13,336 bases of DNA. Source: JBBAGE01 sp041655055. GTDB lineage: Bacteria > Pseudomonadota > Alphaproteobacteria > Rhodobacterales > Rhodobacteraceae. The stretch spans positions 1 through 13,336 of the forward strand of contig JBBAGE010000056.1 in the NCBI GenBank assembly GCA_041655055.1, given 5' to 3'. Below, piece after piece: positions 7,560 through 13,336 of this stretch. The notes beneath the pieces were generated by a model that had not been told where the DNA came from, ran no database searches, and saw nothing but the letters and a program-made list of their open reading frames with translations. A program made the translations under genes and the position numbers. Every line of letters begins with the position of its first letter. Positions within the stretch are counted from its first letter, which is position 1.

Positions 7560-8378
7560 ATGGCTTTGCGGGCAAACTGGAAAGGCGTGCTGAAAATCGG
7601 CGAGGTCACTTGCCCCGTGGCGCTTTATACCGCCGCCTCGACATCCGATCGCATCGCGTTTCACACGCTTAACCGGCGCACCGGCAACCGCGTTCGCCGG
7701 CAATTCATCGATAGTGAAACCGGCAAGCCTGTCGCGCGCGACGATCAGGTCAAAGGGTATGAAACCGCGCCGGGCGAATATGTCATCCTGCAACCCGATG
7801 AAATCGCCGCCGCCGTTCCGCAAAGCGACAAGATATTGAATGTCAACGCTTTTATCACCTGTGCCGATGTCGATACGGTCTATTTCGACAAGCCCTATTA
7901 CCTGACCCCCGCCGATCCCACCGCGGCCGAGGCCTATGCCCTGATCCGCGAAGGGCTGCGGGGGCGGCAGGTGGCAGCGCTTGCGCGCACGGTGCTGTTT
8001 CGGCGCCTGCGCACCGTTTTGATCCGGGCCGAAGGCAAGGGGCTGATCGCGACCACGCTGAATTTCGAACATGAAGTGCGCGCGGCCAGTGACGCTTTTG
8101 CCGATATCCCCGCGCTGAAAATCAAGGGCGAGATGCTGGATCTGGCCCGCCATATCATCGACACCAAGATGGGCCGTTTCGACCCGGCCAAATTCGATGA
8201 CCGCTATGACGCCGCGCTGGCCGAACTGGTCCGCGCCAAGGCCGAAGGGCGCAAGATCACGCCGCCCAAAGCGCGCGCCGAAGGCAAGGTCGTCGATCTG
8301 ATGGAGGCGCTGCGCGAAAGCGCCGCCGCCGCCAAGCCCCGGCGCAAATCCCCCACGCGCCGCAAAAAGGCGGGGTAA
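7560..8378 (+). CDS. ku: Ku protein, non-homologous end joining (first copy)
   Basis: 272 residues, typical for bacterial Ku. The N-terminus MALRANWKG-LKIGEVTCPVALYTAAS and the following FHTLNRRTGNRV and VKGYE segments are Ku-family signatures. The ring/bridge region continues through residues about 100-210. Ku homodimers thread onto double-strand DNA ends, protect them and recruit LigD. The C-terminal part has the motif VVDLMEALRES (244-254), followed by a basic tail (RRKSPTRRKKAG, 261-272) of the kind that can add DNA binding. ligD starts 3 nt after the Ku stop, so the two are translated together. The gene has a near-perfect ribosome site and a likely stress-sigma promoter. A second, divergent Ku is encoded downstream on the opposite strand, so heterodimers are possible (inference). 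Confidence 0.96.
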   Translation: MALRANWKGVLKIGEVTCPVALYTAASTSDRIAFHTLNRRTGNRVRRQFIDSETGKPVARDDQVKGYETAPGEYVILQPDEIAAAVPQSDKILNVNAFITCADVDTVYFDKPYYLTPADPTAAEAYALIREGLRGRQVAALARTVLFRRLRTVLIRAEGKGLIATTLNFEHEVRAASDAFADIPALKIKGEMLDLARHIIDTKMGRFDPAKFDDRYDAALAELVRAKAEGRKITPPKARAEGKVVDLMEALRESAAAAKPRRKSPTRRKKAG

Positions 8379-8381
8379 GCC

Positions 8382-10850
8382 ATGGCTACGCTTGAAACCT
8401 ATCGCAAGATGCGCGATTTCAAAGCAACGCCCGAGCCGCGCGGACGCAAAGCAAAATCGGGCGGCACGTCTTTCGTAATCCAGAAACACGACGCAACCCG
8501 GCTGCATTACGACCTGCGGCTGGAAATGGATGGCGTGCTCAAAAGCTGGGCGGTGACGCGCGGCCCAAGCCTTGTGCCCGGAGAAAAACGGCTGGCCGTG
8601 CATGTCGAGGATCACCCCCTCAGCTATGGCAGCTTTGAAGGGGTGATCCCCAAGGGCCAATATGGCGCGGGCGCGGTGATCCTGTGGGATCGCGGCACGT
8701 GGACGCCCGTGGGCGATCCGGCGCGCGGCTATGCCAAGGGCCATCTGGAATTCGAACTGGCGGGCGAAAAGCTGACGGGCCGCTGGCATCTGGTGCGGAT
8801 GCGCGGCAAGGCGAATGAAAAACGCGAAAACTGGCTGCTGATCAAAGGCGAAGATGCGGCGGCGCGCAGCGAAAGCGATCCCGATATTCTAACCGAGCGG
8901 CCGGAATCGGTTACCAGCGGCCAAACGGTCGAGGATGTGGCCAAAGGCAGCGCGCCGGGGCCAAAAGCTGCGCCGCGCAAGGCAGGAGGCGCTGCGAAAA
9001 CCACCAAAGCCGTTGGCAAAGCCGCTTCCCTGCCCGATTTCGTCGCGCCCGCGCTTGCCACATTGCGCGCCGCGCCGCCTGCGGGCGCGGATTGGCTGCA
9101 CGAAATCAAATTCGACGGCTACCGCCTGCAAGCCCGGATCGAGGGTGCGGATTTGCGGCTGTTGACGCGCAGCGGGCTTGACTGGACCGCCCGTTTTGGC
9201 ACCGCCATCCCCGCCGCATTGCGCGCGCTGGGGGCCGAAAGCGCGCTCATCGATGGCGAAGTCGTGGTCGAGGCCCATGGCGGGGCGTCGGATTTTTCCG
9301 CGCTTCAGGCGGATCTAAGCGCGGGGCGCGAGGATCGCTTCGCATTCTATCTTTTCGATCTGCTTTATCTTGATGGCCGCGATCTGCGCGCCCTGCCATT
9401 GATCGAACGCAAAGGGATGCTTGAGGCGCTTTTGCAAGGCGCGCCCGCGCCCCTGCGCTATAGCAGCCATTTCGGTGAACGCGGCGCGCTGGTGCTGCGC
9501 CACGCCTGTCGGTTATCGCTTGAGGGGATCATTTCAAAACGTGCGGATGCGCCCTATCGCTCGGGGCGGGGGCGTTCTTGGGTGAAATCCAAATGCTCGG
9601 CCCGGCAGGAATTCGTGATCGGGGGCTATGTGCCCTCGACCGTGTCGGAACAGGCAATCGGATCGCTGGTTCTGGGCGTGCATGGAACCGATGGGCTGGA
9701 ACATGTCGGCCGCGTCGGCACCGGGTTTTCCCAACAGGTGGCCGAGGATCTGTTCGCCCGGCTTGATCCGCTGCGCAGCCTCGAAAGCCCCTTTGCCGCG
9801 CCATTGACCGCGACCGAGGCTTGCAAGGTCCGCTTCACCCGCCCCGAGCTGGTGGCCGAGGTCGAATTTCGCGCCTGGACGGCGGATGGCCATCTGCGCC
9901 ACGCCTCGTTCCGGGGGCTGCGCGAGGATAAACCCGCGGCCGAAATCATCCGCGAATCCGCCGCCACCGCGCCCAAACCCCAGCGCCGGCGGGTGAATCT
10001 GACCCATCCCGACCGCATCTATTGGCCCGAAGCCGGCATCACCAAGGAAGGTCTGGCCGATTACCATGCCGAGATCTGGCGTCATATCGCGCCTCATATC
10101 ACCGGCCGCCCGCTGGCGCTGCTGCGTGGCCCCACCGGCATTTCCGGGCAGCTTTTCTTTCAAAAAAACGCCTGGAAGGGGATGAACAAACATATCATCC
10201 CGGTCACCGACCCCAAGGATCGCAAGGGACCACAGCTTATCGCGATCGAGGATCTGGACGGGTTGATGGGGCTGGTGCAATCGGCGGCGCTGGAAATTCA
10301 CCCCTGGGGTGCGCGCTTGGCGGATTGGGACCGCCCCGATCTGATCACCATGGATCTCGACCCCGGCGAGGGCGTGGAATGGCCCGCGGTGATCACCGCC
10401 GCGCAAGAAGTCCGCGCAAGGCTGGAGGCGGCGGGCCTTGCGGCTTTTGTTAAAACATCGGGCGGCAAGGGGCTGCATGTGGTGGCCCCGCTGGTGCCGC
10501 GCGCGGGCTGGCCGGCGGTGAAAGCCTTTGCCAAAGGCATCGCCGATGCGATGGCGGCTGACAGCCCGGATGCCTATGTGGCCACGATCGCCAAGGCGAA
10601 ACGGCGCGGCAGGATATTGGTCGATTACCTGCGCAACCAGCGCGGCGCGACTGCCGTGGCCGCATTTTCGCCCCGCGCGCGCCCCGGCGCACCCGTGTCC
10701 ATGCCGCTGGGGTGGGAGGAACTTTCCCCCGACCTTGGCCCCGCGCATTTCACGGTGGAAAACGCCCCCACCCGCCTTGCGGCCCTGACCACCGATCCAT
10801 GGCAAGATTTCCGCACCGCCGCCGCGCCGTTAGCGGGTAAGAAAGGATAA
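8382..10850 (+). CDS. ligD: Multifunctional ATP-dependent DNA ligase LigD (phosphoesterase-ligase-polymerase)
   Basis: 822 residues with domains in the order 3'-phosphoesterase, ligase, polymerase, as in Pseudomonas aeruginosa LigD. Phosphoesterase (about 1-160): H36, H42, D44, R46 and H78 sit in KHDATRLHYDLRLE and EDHPL, a constant six positions earlier than the recalled Pseudomonas catalytic residues. Ligase (about 220-525): adenylated Lys243 in EIKFDGYR, D291-G-E293, YLFDLLYLDG (323-332), EGIISKR (381-387), WVKSK (400-404). Primase-like polymerase (about 535-815): metal-binding D658 and D660 in MDLDPGEG, D748 in ILVDYLRN, and the KTSGGKGLHV block (691-700). A low-complexity Ala/Lys/Gly linker (about 185-215) joins the first two domains. 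All active sites look intact. It processes 3' ends, fills gaps (often with ribonucleotides) and seals breaks held by Ku. The ATG lies 3 nt after the ku stop. Confidence 0.97.
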   Translation: MATLETYRKMRDFKATPEPRGRKAKSGGTSFVIQKHDATRLHYDLRLEMDGVLKSWAVTRGPSLVPGEKRLAVHVEDHPLSYGSFEGVIPKGQYGAGAVILWDRGTWTPVGDPARGYAKGHLEFELAGEKLTGRWHLVRMRGKANEKRENWLLIKGEDAAARSESDPDILTERPESVTSGQTVEDVAKGSAPGPKAAPRKAGGAAKTTKAVGKAASLPDFVAPALATLRAAPPAGADWLHEIKFDGYRLQARIEGADLRLLTRSGLDWTARFGTAIPAALRALGAESALIDGEVVVEAHGGASDFSALQADLSAGREDRFAFYLFDLLYLDGRDLRALPLIERKGMLEALLQGAPAPLRYSSHFGERGALVLRHACRLSLEGIISKRADAPYRSGRGRSWVKSKCSARQEFVIGGYVPSTVSEQAIGSLVLGVHGTDGLEHVGRVGTGFSQQVAEDLFARLDPLRSLESPFAAPLTATEACKVRFTRPELVAEVEFRAWTADGHLRHASFRGLREDKPAAEIIRESAATAPKPQRRRVNLTHPDRIYWPEAGITKEGLADYHAEIWRHIAPHITGRPLALLRGPTGISGQLFFQKNAWKGMNKHIIPVTDPKDRKGPQLIAIEDLDGLMGLVQSAALEIHPWGARLADWDRPDLITMDLDPGEGVEWPAVITAAQEVRARLEAAGLAAFVKTSGGKGLHVVAPLVPRAGWPAVKAFAKGIADAMAADSPDAYVATIAKAKRRGRILVDYLRNQRGATAVAAFSPRARPGAPVSMPLGWEELSPDLGPAHFTVENAPTRLAALTTDPWQDFRTAAAPLAGKKG

Positions 10851-10942
10851 CCATCCCACTCGCCCATCCCCGCCACGCGGCGTTAATGTCTTGTGACAGG
10901 TTCGTCAGCTAATCTATTGTTTATTAATAATTTGTGCAGGCA
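10851..10942. other. Convergent gap with an AT-rich core
   Basis: This 92-bp space separates the stops of ligD (+) and the second ku (-). It holds a short GC hairpin, CGCC-ACGC-GGCG (10871-10882), too weak to call a terminator with confidence. It also holds an unusually AT-rich stretch, about 10910-10934, containing the palindrome TTATTAATAA (10921-10930). No coding potential was seen. Confidence 0.5.
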
Positions 10943-11731
10943 TCACTTCTCGGCGGCAAGGCTGCGGCGCAGGGCCTCCATGATGTCGATGACGTTGTCG
11001 CCCTCGGGTGCTTTGGGCTTGGCCTTTGCCTTGCGTTTCGCGCCTTTTTTGCGCGTGGCGATGATATCGCGCAACCGTTCCTGCACCGGGTCGTCCACCA
11101 TCTCGGGCGCCCAATCCTCGGTCCGTTCCGCGATCAGTTTGCGCATCAGGGTCATCAACCTTGCGGCGGGTTTTTCGGCCTCGATCGCGTCGAAATAGGC
11201 GTCGTCATCGCGGACCTCATCGCCATAGCGCAAGGTCCACAGCACGATCCCCTTGCCGCGCGGGGCAAGCATCACCGCCCGTTCGCGCCGATACATCACC
11301 AGCCGCGAAATCCCGACCGTGCCGGTGCCCGCCATCGCGTCGCGGATCACGGCAAAGGCTTCTTCGCCCATCTTGTCGGATGGCATCAGATAATGCGGCT
11401 GATCAAGCCAGACCCAACCGATGGTGTCGGCCTCGACAAACATATCGATATCTATGGTCCGGGTGCTATCAAGGGCGACGGCGGCGATCTCGTCATCCTC
11501 AAGCATCACATGCGCATCCTCGCCTTGGGGATAGCCTTTGATCTCATCCTCCTCGGCCACGGGTTTGCCGGTGACGGCATCGACATACTGGCTCATCACC
11601 CGGTTGCCGGTTTTCCCGTTAAGCGTGTGAAACCGCAGCTTGCCCGCCTCAGATGTGGCCGGCATCATCGCCACCGGACAGGTGACGAGCGAAAGTTTCA
11701 GATAGCCTTTCCAGAAGGTGCGCGGCGCCAT
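10943..11731 (-). CDS. ku: Ku protein, non-homologous end joining (second, divergent copy)
   Basis: 262 residues. The N-terminus MAPRTFWKGYLKLSLVTCPVAM differs clearly from the first Ku, yet the same landmarks follow: FHTLNGKTGNRV, TGKPVAE, IKGY, and FVEADTIGWVWLDQPHYLMP. It resembles the rhizobial Ku2-like group rather than a recent duplicate of the neighbour. The basic tract (KKGAKRKAKAKPK, 228-240) comes before the motif NVIDIMEALRRS (246-257), and the protein ends five residues later; the first Ku has the motif first and a basic tail after it. Its role is DNA-end binding in NHEJ, alone or as a heterodimer with the first Ku, feeding LigD. No good Shine-Dalgarno precedes the ATG. It starts 5 nt after the stop of the small upstream gene, so translation is probably coupled to that gene. 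Confidence 0.95.
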   Translation of the reverse strand: MAPRTFWKGYLKLSLVTCPVAMMPATSEAGKLRFHTLNGKTGNRVMSQYVDAVTGKPVAEEDEIKGYPQGEDAHVMLEDDEIAAVALDSTRTIDIDMFVEADTIGWVWLDQPHYLMPSDKMGEEAFAVIRDAMAGTGTVGISRLVMYRRERAVMLAPRGKGIVLWTLRYGDEVRDDDAYFDAIEAEKPAARLMTLMRKLIAERTEDWAPEMVDDPVQERLRDIIATRKKGAKRKAKAKPKAPEGDNVIDIMEALRRSLAAEK

Positions 11732-11736
11732 GGGGG

Positions 11737-11934
11737 CTATTTATTGGTGCGGCCGCGTTGGTTCGGGTCAACCGCGCCTTCGGGGGTGGTGTCGTTGAGC
11801 ACATCGCCCTCGAACGTGTTATCGCCGCCGATCAGGGGATCTTTGCGGTCCACCCCCTTAGAGCGGCCAATGCCCGGATCGCCGCGCAAATCGGCGTCAG
11901 AGGGATGTTTCGATTTCGGATGTTTGCTGGTCAT
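11737..11934 (-). CDS. Small hydrophilic protein of unknown function, first gene of the ku2 operon
   Basis: 65 residues beginning MTSKHPKSKHPSDAD. It is highly polar, with 11 basic (Lys/Arg) and 11 acidic residues and 9 Gly, no Cys, Trp or Tyr, and no hydrophobic segment, so it is probably disordered and cytoplasmic. The second half has a Gly/Asp/Asn pattern (GGDNTFEGDVLND, then TTPEGAVDPNQRGRTNK). I cannot assign a family with certainty. The start is firm: AGGAGG at plus-strand 11940-11945 lies 5 nt before the ATG at 11934. An in-frame ATG nine codons further upstream lacks such a site. A perfect EcfG-type promoter lies just upstream and ku2 follows 5 nt after the stop, so it is co-expressed with Ku. 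It could be a stress-protectant peptide, an NHEJ accessory, or mainly a translated leader that loads ribosomes for ku2; sequence alone does not decide. Confidence 0.75.
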   Translation of the reverse strand: MTSKHPKSKHPSDADLRGDPGIGRSKGVDRKDPLIGGDNTFEGDVLNDTTPEGAVDPNQRGRTNK

Positions 11935-11939
11935 GGGGG

Positions 11940-11945
11940 CCTCCT
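11940..11945 (-). promoter_or_regulatory. Ribosome binding site of the small gene upstream of ku2
   Basis: AGGAGG on the minus strand, 5 nt before the ATG at 11934. It is the only strong ribosome site in the small gene-ku2 operon and fixes the start of the 65-residue product. Confidence 0.75.
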
Positions 11946-11959
11946 GCAGTCCTGATCGC

Positions 11960-11985
11960 AACGGCCGGGACGGGTGAAAAGTTCC
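11960..11985 (-). promoter_or_regulatory. EcfG-type (general stress) promoter of the small gene-ku2 operon
   Basis: On the minus strand, GGAAC (plus-strand 11981-11985), 17 bases, then CGTT (plus-strand 11960-11963), a perfect consensus match with allowed spacing. The -10 ends 25 nt before the ATG at 11934, with AGGAGG between. This supports transcription of the small gene and ku2 from a general-stress sigma factor. Confidence 0.72.
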
Positions 11986-12026
11986 GCGGCCGCCGGATCA
12001 GCGCCGGTGCGAAAGGCCCCTTTAGC

Positions 12027-12221
12027 TTACATGGCGGGCGGATAGCCTGCATCGGTCAGGGCGGCGATGATTGCCTGCTTGTCGGCGCTGGTCGTGACCT
12101 TCACGTCACGTGCCGGGGGATCGGTAACGATCTGGGCTGCGGGATCAACGCTGTGAATGGCCTCGCTAACGCGGCGGGCGCAGTTGCCGCAGGTCATGTC
12201 GGGGATGGTGAATTGAAACAT
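12027..12221 (-). CDS. copZ: Copper chaperone, CopZ-like HMA domain protein
   Basis: 64 residues, a single heavy-metal-associated domain of normal length. MTCGNC (residues 9-14) supplies the Cu(I)-binding Cys11 and Cys14. The ferredoxin-like pattern continues with a helix containing RRVSEAI, a strand ending VKVTT and the closing helix IIAALTDAGYP. It is a cytoplasmic carrier that hands Cu(I) to the export ATPase or to the regulator. An AGGAG (plus-strand 12229-12233) lies 7 nt before the ATG. It is divergent from the copper ATPase gene across a 158-bp region with two MerR-type promoters, so both genes should be induced by copper together. Confidence 0.93.
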   Translation of the reverse strand: MFQFTIPDMTCGNCARRVSEAIHSVDPAAQIVTDPPARDVKVTTSADKQAIIAALTDAGYPPAM

Positions 12222-12251
12222 GCGAACGCTCCTGTGATCGGTTCGCTTCCT

Positions 12252-12282
12252 GATATGGGCCTTGCCATCGTGGCAAGGTCAA
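12252..12282 (-). promoter_or_regulatory. MerR/CueR-type copper-responsive promoter and operator of copZ
   Basis: Read on the minus strand: -35 TTGACC (plus-strand 12277-12282), a 19-bp spacer, then -10 CATATC (12252-12257). Across the -35 and spacer lies the perfect palindrome CCTTGCCA-TCG-TGGCAAGG (12260-12278). The over-long spacer with a central dyad is the hallmark of promoters activated by MerR-family regulators, here most likely CueR/HmrR. The expected transcript starts about 25 nt before the copZ ATG. Confidence 0.8.
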
Positions 12283-12319
12283 GGGCTGCCGCTTACGAAA
12301 ACTTTCTGGCCTGCGGGGC

Positions 12320-12350
12320 TTGACCTTACCACCATTGGAAGCCCCATTTG
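12320..12350 (+). promoter_or_regulatory. Probable MerR/CueR-type promoter of the copper ATPase gene
   Basis: -35 TTGACC (12320-12325), a 19-bp spacer, then a weak -10 CATTTG (12345-12350). The spacer region has an imperfect dyad, CCTTACCA-CCA-TTGGAAGC (12324-12342). It shares the TTGACCTT block and the 19-bp spacing with the copZ promoter. The -10 ends 29 nt before the GTG start. Confidence 0.65.
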
Positions 12351-12379
12351 TCCTGCAATGGATAGAAAGGAAGATTGCC

Positions 12380-13336
12380 GTGACAGATGCCATACCATTG
12401 CCCCGCGAAACCCTGCGCATTCCGGTTGAGGGGATGACCTGCGCCTCTTGCGTGTCGCATGTTGAAAAGACCATCGCCAGATTGCCCGATGTGGCGCGCG
12501 TCAGCGTCAATCTGGCCACCGGGCGCGCCGATATCGCCTTTGCCGGCCAGCCCGATGCCGCCGCCGTCATCGGCGCGATTCAGGCTGCGGGCTATGATGT
12601 GCCCGAAGTGACAGAGGAATGGGCCGTGGCGGGCATGACCTGCGCATCTTGCGTTGGCCATGTCGAACAGGCGCTTATGGCGGTTGCGGGTGTCACCGCC
12701 GCGGCGGTCAACCTCGCGACCGAGCGGGTCCGGGTGCGCCATGTCGCCGGGCTTGTCACCGCCGCAGAGATCGAAGCGGCGATCCGGCGCGCGGGGTATG
12801 AGCCGCAGCCCATCGACGCCGCCCCCACACACCAGACCCGCGAAGACGCGCTGGCCGAGCTGCGGCGCGCAACGCTGATCGCGGGGTTGTTGACGCTGCC
12901 CGTTTTCGCGATCGAGATGGGATCGCATGTCATCCCGGCGATCCATGATGCCGTGGCGAATACGATCGGAACGCAGACAAGCTGGCTGATCCAGTTCGTG
13001 CTGACCACCATCGTCCTTTTCGGGCCGGGGTGGCGTTTTTTCCGCAAGGGCGCGCCAGCCCTGCTGCGTGGCCGGCCGGATATGAATGCGCTGGTGATGC
13101 TCGGCACTTCGGCCGCCTGGGGCTATTCGGTGGTGGCGACCTTTGCGCCGCAGGTGCTGCCCGCTGGCACCGCCAATGTCTATTACGAAGCCGCCGCCGT
13201 GATCGTGACGCTGATCCTGCTGGGCCGCTGGCTGGAGGCCCGGGCCAAGGGCCGCACGTCAGAGGCAATCCGCCGGCTGATCGGGTTGCAGCCCAAGGTG
13301 GCGCAGGTGGAACGCGACGGCCAGATGGTCGAAATC
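12380..13336 (+). CDS. copA: Cu(+)-exporting P1B-type ATPase, N-terminal part (3' partial)
   Basis: 319 residues are visible and the gene runs off the window. It starts with GTG at 12380; AAGGAAG (12367-12373) lies 6 nt upstream, and no better in-frame start was seen. Two N-terminal HMA domains each carry MTCASC (C21/C24 and C88/C91). They are followed by a linker and the first transmembrane helices: LIAGLLTLPVFAIEMG (about 166-181), SWLIQFVLTTIVLFG (201-215), the MNALVMLGTSAAWGYSVVA helix (235-253) and YYEAAAVIVTLILLGRWLE (268-286). LGRWLEARAKGRTSEAI and LIGLQPKVA are typical of the entry to the actuator domain. The CPC metal motif and DKTGT phosphorylation site lie beyond the window. It pumps Cu(I) out of the cytoplasm at the expense of ATP. 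It is divergent from copZ and probably shares its copper-responsive regulator. Confidence 0.95.
   Translation, partial: MTDAIPLPRETLRIPVEGMTCASCVSHVEKTIARLPDVARVSVNLATGRADIAFAGQPDAAAVIGAIQAAGYDVPEVTEEWAVAGMTCASCVGHVEQALMAVAGVTAAAVNLATERVRVRHVAGLVTAAEIEAAIRRAGYEPQPIDAAPTHQTREDALAELRRATLIAGLLTLPVFAIEMGSHVIPAIHDAVANTIGTQTSWLIQFVLTTIVLFGPGWRFFRKGAPALLRGRPDMNALVMLGTSAAWGYSVVATFAPQVLPAGTANVYYEAAAVIVTLILLGRWLEARAKGRTSEAIRRLIGLQPKVAQVERDGQMVEI

Noticed and set aside
7164..10805. Long minus-strand frames antisense to ku1 and ligD (such as 7164-8789 and 9534-10805)
   Set aside because: These are shadows of strongly supported genes on the plus strand, with low-complexity Arg/Gly/His-rich translations and no motifs.
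10934..11977. Plus-strand frame of 347 codons over ku2
   Set aside because: It is antisense to ku2 and the small gene, both with family or start-signal support. The frame has no recognisable domain.
12012..12023. AAAGG-CC-CCTTT palindrome after copZ considered as a terminator
   Set aside because: The loop would be too short for a hairpin, or the stem only 4 bp, and there is no T run. The evidence is not enough.
12166..13268. Minus-strand frames opposite the copper ATPase gene
   Set aside because: The GTG-started plus-strand frame carries two MTCASC metal motifs and P-type ATPase transmembrane signatures, so the opposite frames are shadows.

Overview
The window is about 13.3 kb of GC-rich DNA. 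It has strong GC bias at third codon positions, long spurious antisense frames and tightly packed short operons. The gene types, the alphaproteobacterial-style promoters and the LigD/multi-Ku repair set point to an alphaproteobacterium, probably Rhodobacterales/Paracoccaceae-like. That placement is inferred from gene content and style, not from a marker gene. No RNA gene, insertion sequence, CRISPR array or phage gene was seen.

Layout. Positions 1-2526 (+) hold the end of a metallophosphoesterase gene and then a double-ATPase subunit of a dipeptide/oligopeptide-type ABC importer. Positions 2531-4081 (-) hold a two-gene operon: a ring-cleaving-dioxygenase-like glyoxalase-fold protein (MhqO type) and a serine carboxylesterase/phospholipase-like hydrolase (MhqD type). 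Positions 4202-4417 (+) encode a dodecin. Positions 4622-7366 (+) encode a 914-residue type Va autotransporter. Positions 7560-10850 (+) hold ku and ligD, a complete bacterial non-homologous end-joining (NHEJ) pair. Facing them on the minus strand (11934-10943) are a 65-codon hydrophilic small gene and a second, divergent ku. Positions 12027-13336 hold a divergent copper module: a CopZ-like chaperone (-) and the start of a Cu(+) P1B-ATPase (+), which runs off the window.

The main regulatory reading is that three separate transcription units carry sites matching the alphaproteobacterial general-stress sigma factor EcfG (GGAAC-N16/17-CGTT) at the correct distance from the start codon. They are dodecin (perfect, N16), small gene-ku2 (perfect, N17) and ku1-ligD (one mismatch, N16). 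If real, both Ku proteins, LigD, the flavin-binding dodecin and an undescribed small protein belong to one stress/stationary-phase regulon. The small gene is the best candidate for something undescribed: it is first in the ku2 operon, and ku2 has no good ribosome site of its own.

The copper module has two back-to-back promoters, each with TTGACC and a 19-bp spacer carrying a dyad, the signature of a MerR/CueR-type activator. The copZ dyad is a perfect 8-3-8 palindrome and the copA dyad is degenerate. The metal-export, redox and DNA-repair genes together suggest a stress-oriented neighbourhood, but no single integrated system is proven by sequence alone.
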